Assembly (NCBI RefSeq): GCF_024345415.1
Contig: NZ_JAGQBB010000013.1
Location: 1 to 64,000 of the forward strand
Reading direction: 5' to 3'
Length of the DNA stretch: 64,000 nucleotides
Origin: Synechococcus sp. Tobar12-5m-g
GTDB lineage: Bacteria; Cyanobacteriota; Cyanobacteriia; PCC-6307; Cyanobiaceae
Under the pieces are notes generated by a model, which saw only the letters and a list, made by a program, of their open reading frames with translations, was not told the DNA's origin and searched no databases. Both the position numbers and the translations under genes were made by a program. This document shows positions 6,808 to 15,242 of the stretch, piece after piece. Position 1 is the stretch's first letter. Each line of letters starts with the position of its first letter.

Positions 6808-8823
6808 TCAGCTCCGGCGCGGCGGCGCCAGGGGGATTTCGGCAACGCTGAAATCGCGCTTGATCGTCTGGGCGTTGAGATAACTGATCGGGTCGTCGGC
6901 GTTGAAGGGCTGGCCGTCGAATAGATGGATGCCCTGGCGCTGATAGCTGATTGCCTCCAGACCCAGTTCGCGGGCAGCGGTGCTGAACACCCCCACCTGG
7001 CAGACCCGCTCCAGGATCTCCACCCAGTTGCGGGGCAGGGGGATCTCACCCCAGCGGGCCATCTGGGTCATCATCCAGAGGTGCTCGGTGCGGCTGGGTC
7101 GGTTGAGACCCTCACCGAAGAACAGGTGGTGGGGCGTGGCCCCCTCGCTCTCGGGCCCGCCCCGGTCGACATCGGCGCTGGCTTCGCTGAAGCGGATCAG
7201 CTCCGGCTTGATGCCGAGGTAGCGGCGATCGCTGAGGAGATTACTAAGTTCGGCCCAGTGGGCAGGATCGGCGCAGTACTGGCAGGCCTCCAGCAGGGCC
7301 TTGGTGAGGGCGATGTGGGTGTTGGGGTAGGCGATGGCCCAGTCCTCCCGCAGGCCCAGAACCTTGCCGGGGTGACCCGGCCAGATCGCCAGGTCGCCCG
7401 CCACGGCGATGCCGTGGCCATCACGGATGGCGCGATCCAGCCAGGGAGCCCCCACGCAGTAGCCGTCGATGCTGCCGTCCTTGAGATCAGCGAGCATCTG
7501 GGCCGGCGGCAGGGCCTGCAGGTGCACGTCCTTGTCGGGGTCGATGCCGTTGGCGGCGAGCCAGTAGCGCAGCAGCAGGTTGTGCATCGAGGCCTCGTGC
7601 ACGATTCCCATCGTGTGGGGCTCCCGCTCATGGCTCTTGAGGTAAGCGCGGTAGTCCTCCACGGTGCGCACCCCCTGCTCCGCCAGGCGACGACCGAGGG
7701 TGATGCCGTTGCCGTTGCGGCTGAGGGTGAGGGAGGTCACGATCGGCAGCGGAGCGTCGCCATGGCCGCCGGCGGTCATCCAGGTGGGCATGCCCGCTGG
7801 CATCAGCGAGGCATCGAGGGTGCCGTCCACCAGGCCATCGACGATGCCGCGCCAGCTGGTTTCCCGGATCAGGCTCACTTCATCAAGGCCGTGCTTGGTG
7901 AACAGGCCATGGGCCTCGGCCACCGCCAGGGGCGCGCTAGCCGCCAGGGGTAGGAAGCCCAGATCCAGGTTCACCTTCTCAAGACCGTGGCGCGCCACCA
8001 CCTGGTGGGGCCGGGCCCGCCACTGCTTCACGCGCTTCTGGCGGTTGAGGAAATAGATGATCTCGGAACGCAGGCTGTAGTAGCTGGGGTGGTGCACCAC
8101 CTCCAGGCGGGCCCGGGGGCGGGGAATGTCCACCTCGAGGATGCCGCCGATCTTGGAGCCCGGACCGTTGGTGAGCATCACGATGCGGTCGGAGAGCAGC
8201 ACCGCCTCGTCCACGTCGTGAGTCACCATCACGGCGGTGAGGGCGTTCTCGTTGCAGATCTGCATCAGCTTTTCCTGCAGATTGCCCCGGGTGAGCGCAT
8301 CGAGGGCACCGAACGGTTCATCGAGCAGGAGCAGCTTGGGGCGGATCGCCAGGGCCCGGGCGATCGACACCCGCTGGCGCATGCCGCCGGAGAGCTGCTG
8401 CGGCAACTTATCGACCGCCGGGCCCAGCCCCACCATCTCGATGTGCTCCTGCACCACGGCGTCGCGCTCGGCTTTGGACAGATCGCCCATCACCTCATCG
8501 ACGGCCAGGCCGATGTTCTCGCGCACCGTGAGCCAGGGCAGCAGCGAATAGTTCTGGAACACCACCATCTTGTCGGGGCCGGGGCGCTTCACCGCCTCCC
8601 CCTCCAGCAGCACCGTGCCTTCGCTGGGGAGATCCAGGCCGGCGATCATGTTGAGCAGGGTGGATTTGCCGCAGCCGGAGTGACCGATCAGGGAGATGAA
8701 CTCCCCCTTGCGGATCTCCAGGTCGATGCCCTTGAGGGCCAGGTAGGTGCCGCCGCCCTTGAGGGCGAAGCTCTTGTCGATGGCGCGGACATCCACCAGG
8801 GAAGGGGACGAGATGGTGGTCAT
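6808..8823 (-). CDS. nrtC: NrtC: nitrate ABC ATPase fused to NrtA-like domain
   Basis: 671 residues. N-terminal ABC ATPase (Walker A GHSGCGKST at 47-55, signature LSGGMRQ, Walker B LLLDEPFGALDALT) up to about residue 265, then a linker and an NrtA-like substrate-binding domain from about 285 (VNLDLGFLPLAASAPLAVAE). In Synechococcus this C-terminal domain inhibits the transporter in response to ammonium, so the fusion gives post-translational nitrogen control. Residues such as LPPAQMLADLKDGSIDGYCV then GAPWLDRAI match the NrtA nitrate-binding core. Length and order are normal for cyanobacterial NrtC; third gene of the operon. Confidence 0.97.
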   Translation of the reverse strand: MTTISSPSLVDVRAIDKSFALKGGGTYLALKGIDLEIRKGEFISLIGHSGCGKSTLLNMIAGLDLPSEGTVLLEGEAVKRPGPDKMVVFQNYSLLPWLTVRENIGLAVDEVMGDLSKAERDAVVQEHIEMVGLGPAVDKLPQQLSGGMRQRVSIARALAIRPKLLLLDEPFGALDALTRGNLQEKLMQICNENALTAVMVTHDVDEAVLLSDRIVMLTNGPGSKIGGILEVDIPRPRARLEVVHHPSYYSLRSEIIYFLNRQKRVKQWRARPHQVVARHGLEKVNLDLGFLPLAASAPLAVAEAHGLFTKHGLDEVSLIRETSWRGIVDGLVDGTLDASLMPAGMPTWMTAGGHGDAPLPIVTSLTLSRNGNGITLGRRLAEQGVRTVEDYRAYLKSHEREPHTMGIVHEASMHNLLLRYWLAANGIDPDKDVHLQALPPAQMLADLKDGSIDGYCVGAPWLDRAIRDGHGIAVAGDLAIWPGHPGKVLGLREDWAIAYPNTHIALTKALLEACQYCADPAHWAELSNLLSDRRYLGIKPELIRFSEASADVDRGGPESEGATPHHLFFGEGLNRPSRTEHLWMMTQMARWGEIPLPRNWVEILERVCQVGVFSTAARELGLEAISYQRQGIHLFDGQPFNADDPISYLNAQTIKRDFSVAEIPLAPPRRS

Positions 8824-8929
8824 GGCTGGGTTCTCCTGAGCAAGGGCCTGAATGGGTAGAGCCGGAATGGACGCCGGAATGGAAGGCGGGCCAGGTTCGA
8901 ACGAATAGCGTTCGGTGGATGTTCTGTGG

Positions 8930-9763
8930 TCATTGGCCGGCGGAGATGCGGGTCTGCAGCCAGGCCATCAGGCGATCGAGCACCAGGCCGATGGCGCCGA
9001 TCCAGATCACGCCCAGCACGATTTCACCCACGTAGTTCTGCTGGTAGGCGTCCCAGATGAAGAAGCCGATGCCTACGGTGCCGGGCATCACGATTTCAGC
9101 GGCGATGATTGCCAGCCAGGCCAGGCCGATCGAGATGCGCAATCCGGTGAAGATGTAGGGGAGGGCCGAAGGGATCAGCACCTTGGTGAAGAAACGGCGG
9201 CTCGACATCTGCAGCACCAGGGCCACGTTGCGGTAGTCCTGGGGGATCTGACGCACCCCTTCAGCGGTGTTGATCAGGATCGGCCACACAGCTGTGATGA
9301 AGATCACGAAGATCGCCGCCGGCTGGTTCTTCTGAAACAGCACCAGGGCGATCGGCACCCAGGCCAGGGGTGCAACCATGCGCAGGAACTGGAACAGGGG
9401 ATCGAAGGCTCGGTTGATGCCGGGCTTCAGGCCGATCGTGATGCCCACGCCGATGCCGACGAGAGCCGCCAGGGTGTAACCCTGGGCCACGCGGCCGAGG
9501 CTGGCCATGGTCTGCCAGAACAGGCCCTTGTCGAGGCCGCCGCGGTCGTAGAAGGGATAGAAGATCAGGTTGCGGGTGCGCTCCTCGGTAAACAGGCTGG
9601 TGGGGGCCGGCAGGGCGATCAGGCCTGTCATCGAGAGGATCTGCCACACGAGCAGGAAGCTGCCCACGCCCAGGAAGGGCGGCAGCCAGTTGCCGGTGCT
9701 GCGCAGCAGCTTGCTGAAGGGATTGGTGGACGCACCCTTGCGGGTGGTGTTGATCGAAACCAT
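8930..9763 (-). CDS. nrtB: Nitrate ABC transporter permease NrtB
   Basis: 277 residues, polytopic inner-membrane permease of the NrtB/SsuC type (binding-protein-dependent transport fold). Membrane segments include LPPFLGVGSFLLVWQILSM and FVIFITAVWPILINTAEGVR; the EAA-loop region reads VLIPSALPYIFTGLRISIG with LAWLAIIAAEI following. It forms the nitrate/nitrite channel, energised by NrtC and NrtD. Lies between nrtA (139 bases upstream) and nrtC (107 bases downstream), same strand. Confidence 0.95.
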   Translation of the reverse strand: MVSINTTRKGASTNPFSKLLRSTGNWLPPFLGVGSFLLVWQILSMTGLIALPAPTSLFTEERTRNLIFYPFYDRGGLDKGLFWQTMASLGRVAQGYTLAALVGIGVGITIGLKPGINRAFDPLFQFLRMVAPLAWVPIALVLFQKNQPAAIFVIFITAVWPILINTAEGVRQIPQDYRNVALVLQMSSRRFFTKVLIPSALPYIFTGLRISIGLAWLAIIAAEIVMPGTVGIGFFIWDAYQQNYVGEIVLGVIWIGAIGLVLDRLMAWLQTRISAGQ

Positions 9764-9901
9764 GAAGAGTGCTCGGGAAGAGGTGGCGGCGAACGTGGGC
9801 TGGGAATGCAGGACCTCAAGGAAGTCCGGCGATGATGGGGTGGAGGCCGGAAAGGTAGCGTCTCCGGATGCCCTCCCTTGGGATTCGGTGGCGATGGATC
9901 C

Positions 9902-11233
9902 CTACTTCTTTATCTTCAAGCTGTTGAGATAGGCCTGGGGATTCTCCGGGTCGTAGGTGATCCCGTCGAAGAAGGTTTCCTTGCCGCGGCTGGAGCCGGT
10001 GGGGATCTCGGCGGCGGGGAGCCCCAGCTCCGTGGCGGCCTGGCGCCACAGATCCTCACGGGTCACCTTGTCGTTGATCGCCTTGGCCTGCTCGATCGAA
10101 CCGACCGTGCCAGGGTAGAACTTCCAGCGCAGCGATTCCAGCAGGAACCACAGCGTGAGGCTCTTGTAGGGGTAGGAGATCACGCCGCGATCACTGGCCC
10201 AATACAGCGGCCCCATGGCGGGATCGTTCTGGGTCTTCATGTCAGCGCCGAGCTTGTACTGCCCCTTGAGCGCCGCCTCCAGGATCGGCGTCGGGATGTT
10301 GTACCACTTGCGCGAACTGAGGATCGAGGCCACCTCGCTGCGGTTCTCGGCCTTGTCCATCCATTGCTGGGCTTCGATCAGTCCCTTGAGCAGGGCAACG
10401 GTGGCCTTGGGATGTTTGTCCACCCAGTCGGCACGTACGGCCAGGTATTCCTCCGGGTGCGCCTTCCAGATCTGGGCGGTGGTGGCGGCCAGGTAGCCCT
10501 TGTTATCTGCAACGATCCGGGAGGGCCAGGGATCGCCGGTGGAGAAGGCTTCCATGCTGCCGTTGGTCATGCCCTGCAGGGTTTCGGTGGCTGGCACGGT
10601 CAGCAGCTCCACGTCGGTGTCGGGGTTGACGCCACCGGCTGCCAGCCAGTAACGGATCCAGAGATCCTGGTTAGCCTTCGGAAAGGTGTAAGAGGCGCGG
10701 AACTTGCGCCCTTCCTTCTTGGCGAAGTCCTGGAAGAACGTCCCTGCCGCCTTGACGTCGTAGGTGAGATTGGCGTCCTTGACGCTGTTGGCGGCGGCGA
10801 TGCCGTTCCCCTGGCTCATCAGCATCGCCAGGACATACATCGGCACCTTGCGGCCATTGGTGAGGGCACCCTCGCTGATCATCTGGGGCATGGGCATCTG
10901 CCACTGGCCGCCATCGATGCCGCCGCCGGCCGAGCCGAGCACCACGTTGTCGCGGGCGGAGGGCCAGCTGGCCTGCTTGGTGAGCTTCACATCGAGGCCA
11001 TGCTTGGCGAAGAAGCCCCTCTCCACGGCCACCACAAGCGGCGCGGCTTCCAGGATCGGGATGAAGCCGAGGCTGATCGTGTTGGTCTCGAGGCTGGCGT
11101 CGGCGATGACCGCTGCGGGTTTACCGGCGGTGCCGCCACCGGGTTCGGGTGGGTTGCCCAGGCAGCCGGCGAGCAGGGAACTGCCCAGCACGGCACTGCC
11201 CATCAGGGCGAGAAAACGGCGTCGTCTCGTCAT
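9902..11233 (-). CDS. nrtA: Nitrate/nitrite-binding lipoprotein NrtA
   Basis: 443 residues. The N-terminus MTRRRRFLALMGSAVLGSSL runs into a lipobox LLAGC (Cys24); the arginine cluster followed by FLAL suggests Tat export of a lipoprotein, as in other cyanobacterial NrtA. The mature part (SLGFIPILEAAPLVVAVERG, FFAKHGLDVKLTKQASW, STGDPWPSRIVADNKGYLA) is the high-affinity periplasmic nitrate/nitrite receptor. First gene of nrtABCD; in other cyanobacteria the operon is activated by NtcA, but I found no perfect GTA-N8-TAC in the upstream 330 bases. Confidence 0.97.
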   Translation of the reverse strand: MTRRRRFLALMGSAVLGSSLLAGCLGNPPEPGGGTAGKPAAVIADASLETNTISLGFIPILEAAPLVVAVERGFFAKHGLDVKLTKQASWPSARDNVVLGSAGGGIDGGQWQMPMPQMISEGALTNGRKVPMYVLAMLMSQGNGIAAANSVKDANLTYDVKAAGTFFQDFAKKEGRKFRASYTFPKANQDLWIRYWLAAGGVNPDTDVELLTVPATETLQGMTNGSMEAFSTGDPWPSRIVADNKGYLAATTAQIWKAHPEEYLAVRADWVDKHPKATVALLKGLIEAQQWMDKAENRSEVASILSSRKWYNIPTPILEAALKGQYKLGADMKTQNDPAMGPLYWASDRGVISYPYKSLTLWFLLESLRWKFYPGTVGSIEQAKAINDKVTREDLWRQAATELGLPAAEIPTGSSRGKETFFDGITYDPENPQAYLNSLKIKK

Positions 11234-11561
11234 TGGGATTTGGGTAGGGAGAACATTGGCGACGACTGGATTTCAGGTCCAGGATTTCAAGGCTTGATCG
11301 GAGCCAAGATCACGAAGAATTACGGCCAGGCGGATAAGGATGGGTGGCCGAATGGGTGGCCCTAGGGATGGATCATGGGTCACCGTTGCGGCGGTCGAGA
11401 GGACTTAAAGGGTGTGCGAGGCTGTTGGGTGTTTTGGTAACGCAGGATTGCGAATAGCACCGATCAGCCAGGCCAATCAATCATCGAATGTTGCCCTGGA
11501 GCGGCGGCTTCACCATCGAGTTCGTTGATCGAGCAGGTCGGGCCAGGCTCAGCTCAGCGGA
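11234..11561. other. nrtA upstream region
   Basis: 328 bases between nrtA (starts 11233, minus) and the end of the PsiE-like gene. Expected to hold the nrt promoter. The only clear symmetry is TGATC (11295-11299), eight bases, GATCA (11308-11312), about 62 bases before the nrtA start. It has dyad geometry but does not match the NtcA consensus. No terminator for the PsiE-like gene was seen. Confidence 0.4.
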
Positions 11562-12071
11562 TCAGTCCTCGTTCAGGTGCCTCACCCGCGCCGACATCTG
11601 CCCTTCCGGGTCGACCCCGACGAAGGTGGGCGGCAGCCAGACCCGCACCACCAGCAGAACGGCCATGGCCATCAGGAAGGCGCACACCGCCAGGATCTGG
11701 CGCCAGTCGGTTTCGAGCACCCCCTTGACGATCTCCTCCCGCAGGGCCGAGACGATGGCGATCTCCACCGACACCCCGATCGAAACCCGCTGCTCCTGCA
11801 GATAGATGATCAGCAGGCGGAAGAGCTCCACCAGGATCAGGATGTAAAGGATGTCGGCGGTGACCTCATGGAACTGGGGCGCCTCCAGCAGCGCCCGGAA
11901 GATCGAGCGCAACTCCAGCACCATCACGCAGAAGAGGCCCACGCAGAGGCAGATGGCGATCAGATCCTGAATCGACTCCAGGGCCTGAACGATCTGGACC
12001 CGGCGGAACTGCTGGTGCCAGGGCACTCCAGGCGGGCTGAGTTGGCCTTCTGGTCTGATGGCTCGCGTCAT
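11562..12071 (-). CDS. PsiE-like membrane protein
   Basis: 169 residues from ATG 12071. Four predicted membrane segments: DLIAICLCVGLFCVMVLELR, ILYILILVELFRLLIIYLQ, VSVEIAIVSALREEIVKGVL (amphipathic) and ILAVCAFLMAMAVLLVVRV. The pattern with LVELFRL then YLQEQR is that of the PsiE / phosphate-starvation-inducible family. Biochemical role unknown. The frame extends upstream to 12176 but the extra residues look non-coding. No Pho box was identified. Confidence 0.8.
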   Translation of the reverse strand: MTRAIRPEGQLSPPGVPWHQQFRRVQIVQALESIQDLIAICLCVGLFCVMVLELRSIFRALLEAPQFHEVTADILYILILVELFRLLIIYLQEQRVSIGVSVEIAIVSALREEIVKGVLETDWRQILAVCAFLMAMAVLLVVRVWLPPTFVGVDPEGQMSARVRHLNED

Positions 12072-12537
12072 GGCGGTGAGTTCATGGTGGGGTTGAGAGA
12101 GGCAGCGATGGGATGGCACCACAGTCTGGGATTCCAGGGTGAGCTGAAGGTTCCGGACCGAGAGGCTGTGCGTCATGATTCATGGCCAGTGGTGGAGAAG
12201 AAGGGGCGCAGTCTGAAATGAATCAATCAACTCCCGGGGAGAAAAAGCCACCAGCGGCCCTCGAACTGCCCCATCGGAATGGAAGCCGTGCCTCCATGGT
12301 TCGATCCCTGCTGACAGCGGCGCTTGGGGATGGCTTGAACCTGTTCCCGCCGCCAGCAAGTTCTAGGGAGAGTGTGTGGTGATGACCCTGGCTTGGTAGT
12401 GCGGAACGCTAGGGAATGGCTTCGACTTTTGGTGAGGGCCCGCCACAGGATCCACAATCCAGGTGATAAGCGGTCGTGATTGGATGACGCCAAAGCGTGA
12501 GCGCCCCCTGGAGGCTGAGCGAACCGGTCTGGACTGG
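12072..12537. other. Intergenic with imperfect direct repeat
   Basis: Divergent region between the PsiE-like gene and the DUF6671 gene. It contains a loose direct repeat 54 bases apart: GATTGGATGACGCC at 12478 and GACTGGATGACTCC at 12532, the second carrying the probable DUF6671 start ATG 12538. A short plus-strand frame at 12182-12382 has no motif and was not called. Confidence 0.4.
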
Positions 12538-13383
12538 ATGACTCCGGGTCGAGAAGTGAGTCTGGCCACCCGCCACGGCAAGGAGAGGGCGATGGCCAGG
12601 CCGTTCCGCAAGGCACTGGGGACGGAGCTGGTGCTCGCCGCCGGCTTCGACACCGACAGCCTCGGCAGCTTCAGTGGCGAGCGCCCCCGACCGGCGGACG
12701 CCGAAACCACCTGCCGCCTCAAGGCCGAGGCGGGCATGGACGCCACCGGCCTGACCCTGGGCCTGGCCAGTGAAGGCAGCTTCGGGCCCCATCCCTCCCT
12801 CCCCTTCCTGCCCCTGGCGATCGAGTGGATGACCTGGGTGGATCGGGACCGGAACCTGGTGATCACCGAACGGCTGGTCGGCTGCCGCACCAACTTCGCC
12901 CATTGCAGCGCTGCTCCAGGCGCGGAGCTGGGTCCCTGGCTGGATCGGATCGGCTTTCCCACCCACGCGGTGATCGTTCGGCCCCACCAAGCTGGCGCCG
13001 AACCCTTCCTGCGCAAGGGCCTCCGGGCTGAAGCCGAGCTGCGGGCGGCGATCGAGCAGGCCAGCCGCCGCTCCGCCGATGGCCTGGCCCTGGTCGAAAC
13101 GGACATGCGCGCCCACCGAAATCCCACCCGGATGGCCGCGATCCGCCGCCTGGCCTTCCTGCTGGTGCGCCGGATCGCCAGCGCCTGCCCGGCCTGCACC
13201 AGTCCGGGCTGGGGGCGGGTGGATGTGCGCTCGGGGTTGCCCTGCAGCTGGTGCGGCAGCCCCACCCCCCTGGTGCGCCACGAGGTTTTCGGTTGCGTCA
13301 GCTGCTCCCACACCGAGGAGCGGCCCCGCCCCGATGGGTTGGGCCAGGCCAATCCGCAGCACTGCCCGCTCTGCAATCCCTGA
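12538..13383 (+). CDS. DUF6671 family protein with C-terminal zinc-ribbon cysteines
   Basis: 281 residues. ATRHGKERAMARPFRKALG and following LGSFSGERPRP match the start of DUF6671 proteins, which open with a T.HGKE.A motif. The C-terminus has ACPACTSPGWG, LPCSWCGSPTP, FGCVSCSHTEERPRP and PQHCPLCNP: five closely spaced cysteine pairs fit one or two zinc ribbons. Function unknown. The in-frame sequence upstream to GTG 12463 repeats the DWMTP.RE motif; ATG 12538 was chosen because family similarity begins right after it. Confidence 0.75.
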   Translation: MTPGREVSLATRHGKERAMARPFRKALGTELVLAAGFDTDSLGSFSGERPRPADAETTCRLKAEAGMDATGLTLGLASEGSFGPHPSLPFLPLAIEWMTWVDRDRNLVITERLVGCRTNFAHCSAAPGAELGPWLDRIGFPTHAVIVRPHQAGAEPFLRKGLRAEAELRAAIEQASRRSADGLALVETDMRAHRNPTRMAAIRRLAFLLVRRIASACPACTSPGWGRVDVRSGLPCSWCGSPTPLVRHEVFGCVSCSHTEERPRPDGLGQANPQHCPLCNP

Positions 13384-13502
13384 GCGGCTTTCCCCTATGG
13401 GAGCCATCAGGGAGGCCAATCAACCGGGGGCTTCCCCGGGGGGCAACAGCACCAAAGAAAACGGAGGGGCTTTCTAGAGTTGACCCATCCGCAGAGTCGT
13501 CG

Positions 13503-15242
13503 ATGAGCGCCGCCACCGCTGCCCCGCCCCGCCTCTCGCTGCAGTGCGAGGCGATCGCCCCCGACACCACCACGATCCGCTCCCTCGACTGGGATCGCAG
13601 CCGCTTCGACATCGAATTCGGCCTGCGCAACGGGACCACCTACAACGCCTTTGTGGTGCGGGGCGAGCGCACTGCCCTGATCGACACCAGCCACCTGAAA
13701 TTCGCCAGCACCTGGCTGCCGCTGCTGGAAGAGCAGATAGATCCCCTGGCGATCGATCACCTGATCGTGTCCCACACCGAACCCGACCATTCGGGCCTGA
13801 TCGGTCACCTGCTGGAGCGCAACCCCGAGATCGAGATCGTGGCCTCCAAGGTGGCGATCGCCTACCTGGCCGACCAGGTGCACCGACCCTTCCGCAGCCG
13901 GGCGGTGAAGAGCAGTGAGGAGCTGGATCTGGGCACCAACCCGCAGAGCGGCGTGGCTCACCGCTTCGAATTCCTCAGTGCCCCCAACCTGCACTGGCCC
14001 GACACGATCTTCTCGTTCGATCACGGCACCGGCATCCTCTACACCTGCGATGCCTTCGGCCTCCATTACTGCAGCAATGACGTCTTCGACGTGGACCCCG
14101 GCGCCATCGCCCCCGACTTCCGCTTCTACTACGACTGCCTGATGGGTCCCAACGCCCGCAGCGTGCTGCAGGCCCTCAAGCGCATGGACGGCTTGCCGCC
14201 ACTCACGATGATCGCCACCGGCCACGGGCCGCTGCTGCGGGAGCACCTGGGCCTCTGGATCGGTGACTACCGCGACTGGAGCAGCCAGCGCAGCGCCGGA
14301 GAAACCTACGCGGCCGTTTGCTACGTGAGCCAGTACGGCTTCTGCGATCGGCTCAGCCAGGCCCTGGCCCGGGGCATCGGCAAGGCGGAGGCCCAGGTGC
14401 AGCTGGTGGACCTGCGGGCCACCGATCCCCAGGAGCTCGCCGCCTTGATCGGGGAAGCCAGCGCCGTGGTGGTGCCCACCTGGCAGGCCAGTCCTGATGG
14501 GGATCTGCAGCAGTCGATCGGCACCCTGCTGGCGGCCCTCAAGCCCAAGCAGTGGGTGGCCGTCTACGACGCCTATGGGGGCAACGATCTGCCGATCGAC
14601 AGCGTCGCCGCCAAGCTGCGCAGCCTCGGCCAGAAGGAAGCCTTCATTCCTCTGCGCGTGCGCCAGGTGCCCGACGCCAGCGACTACCAGCGCTTCGAGG
14701 AGGCCGGCACCGATCTCGGCCAGCTGCTCACCAAGGAGAAAACCATTGCCGCCATGAAGGCGATCGATGGCGACCTGGACAAGGCCCTGGGTCGGCTCAG
14801 TGGCGGCCTGTACATCGTGACCGCACGCCAGGAGGAGCGCAGCAGCGCCATGGTGGCCAGCTGGGTGAGCCAGGCCAGCTTCGAGCCGCCTGGCCTCTCG
14901 ATCGCCGTCGCCAAGGACCGGGCGATCGAAGCGCTCATGCAGGTGGGCGACCGCTTCGTACTCAACATCCTCCAGGAGGGCAAGGCGCAGGATCTGCTGC
15001 GCCACTTCCTGCGCCGCTTCCCCCCCGGCGCGGATCGTTTCGCCGGCATCGCCACCCTCGACGGGGTCGCCCGCGGTGGCCCCGTGCTCAGCGATGCCCT
15101 GGCCTACCTCGGTTGCCGCGTGGTGCAGCGCCTGGAGGCCCCCGATCACTGGATCATCTATGCCGAAGTGGAGGAGGGCACCGTGGCCAACAGCGAGGGC
15201 ACCACCGCCGTGCACCACCGCAAGGTGGGCAACCACTACTGA
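13503..15242 (+). CDS. flv3: Flavodiiron protein Flv3
   Basis: 579 residues in three domains: beta-lactamase-like diiron (about 30-270), flavodoxin-like FMN (about 275-420, YAAVCYVSQYGFCDRLSQAL) and C-terminal flavin reductase (about 425-579, SGGLYIVTARQEERSSAMVA). The iron-ligand motif HTEPDH is intact (His91, Glu93, Asp95, His96), with later ligands in CDAFG and TGHGP, as in cyanobacterial Flv3. With Flv1 it reduces O2 to water using electrons from photosystem I, protecting against light fluctuation. The stop overlaps the flv1 start by one base (TGATG). Upstream frame to 13251 overlaps DUF6671 and was excluded. Confidence 0.95.
   Translation: MSAATAAPPRLSLQCEAIAPDTTTIRSLDWDRSRFDIEFGLRNGTTYNAFVVRGERTALIDTSHLKFASTWLPLLEEQIDPLAIDHLIVSHTEPDHSGLIGHLLERNPEIEIVASKVAIAYLADQVHRPFRSRAVKSSEELDLGTNPQSGVAHRFEFLSAPNLHWPDTIFSFDHGTGILYTCDAFGLHYCSNDVFDVDPGAIAPDFRFYYDCLMGPNARSVLQALKRMDGLPPLTMIATGHGPLLREHLGLWIGDYRDWSSQRSAGETYAAVCYVSQYGFCDRLSQALARGIGKAEAQVQLVDLRATDPQELAALIGEASAVVVPTWQASPDGDLQQSIGTLLAALKPKQWVAVYDAYGGNDLPIDSVAAKLRSLGQKEAFIPLRVRQVPDASDYQRFEEAGTDLGQLLTKEKTIAAMKAIDGDLDKALGRLSGGLYIVTARQEERSSAMVASWVSQASFEPPGLSIAVAKDRAIEALMQVGDRFVLNILQEGKAQDLLRHFLRRFPPGADRFAGIATLDGVARGGPVLSDALAYLGCRVVQRLEAPDHWIIYAEVEEGTVANSEGTTAVHHRKVGNHY

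Noticed and set aside
11234-11561. NtcA box for the nrt operon
   Set aside because: Searched for GTA-N8-TAC on both strands; no perfect match, and the TGATC-N8-GATCA palindrome does not fit the consensus.
13407-15236. 609-residue minus-strand open frame
   Set aside because: Antisense shadow of flv3; composition typical of reverse-frame translation.
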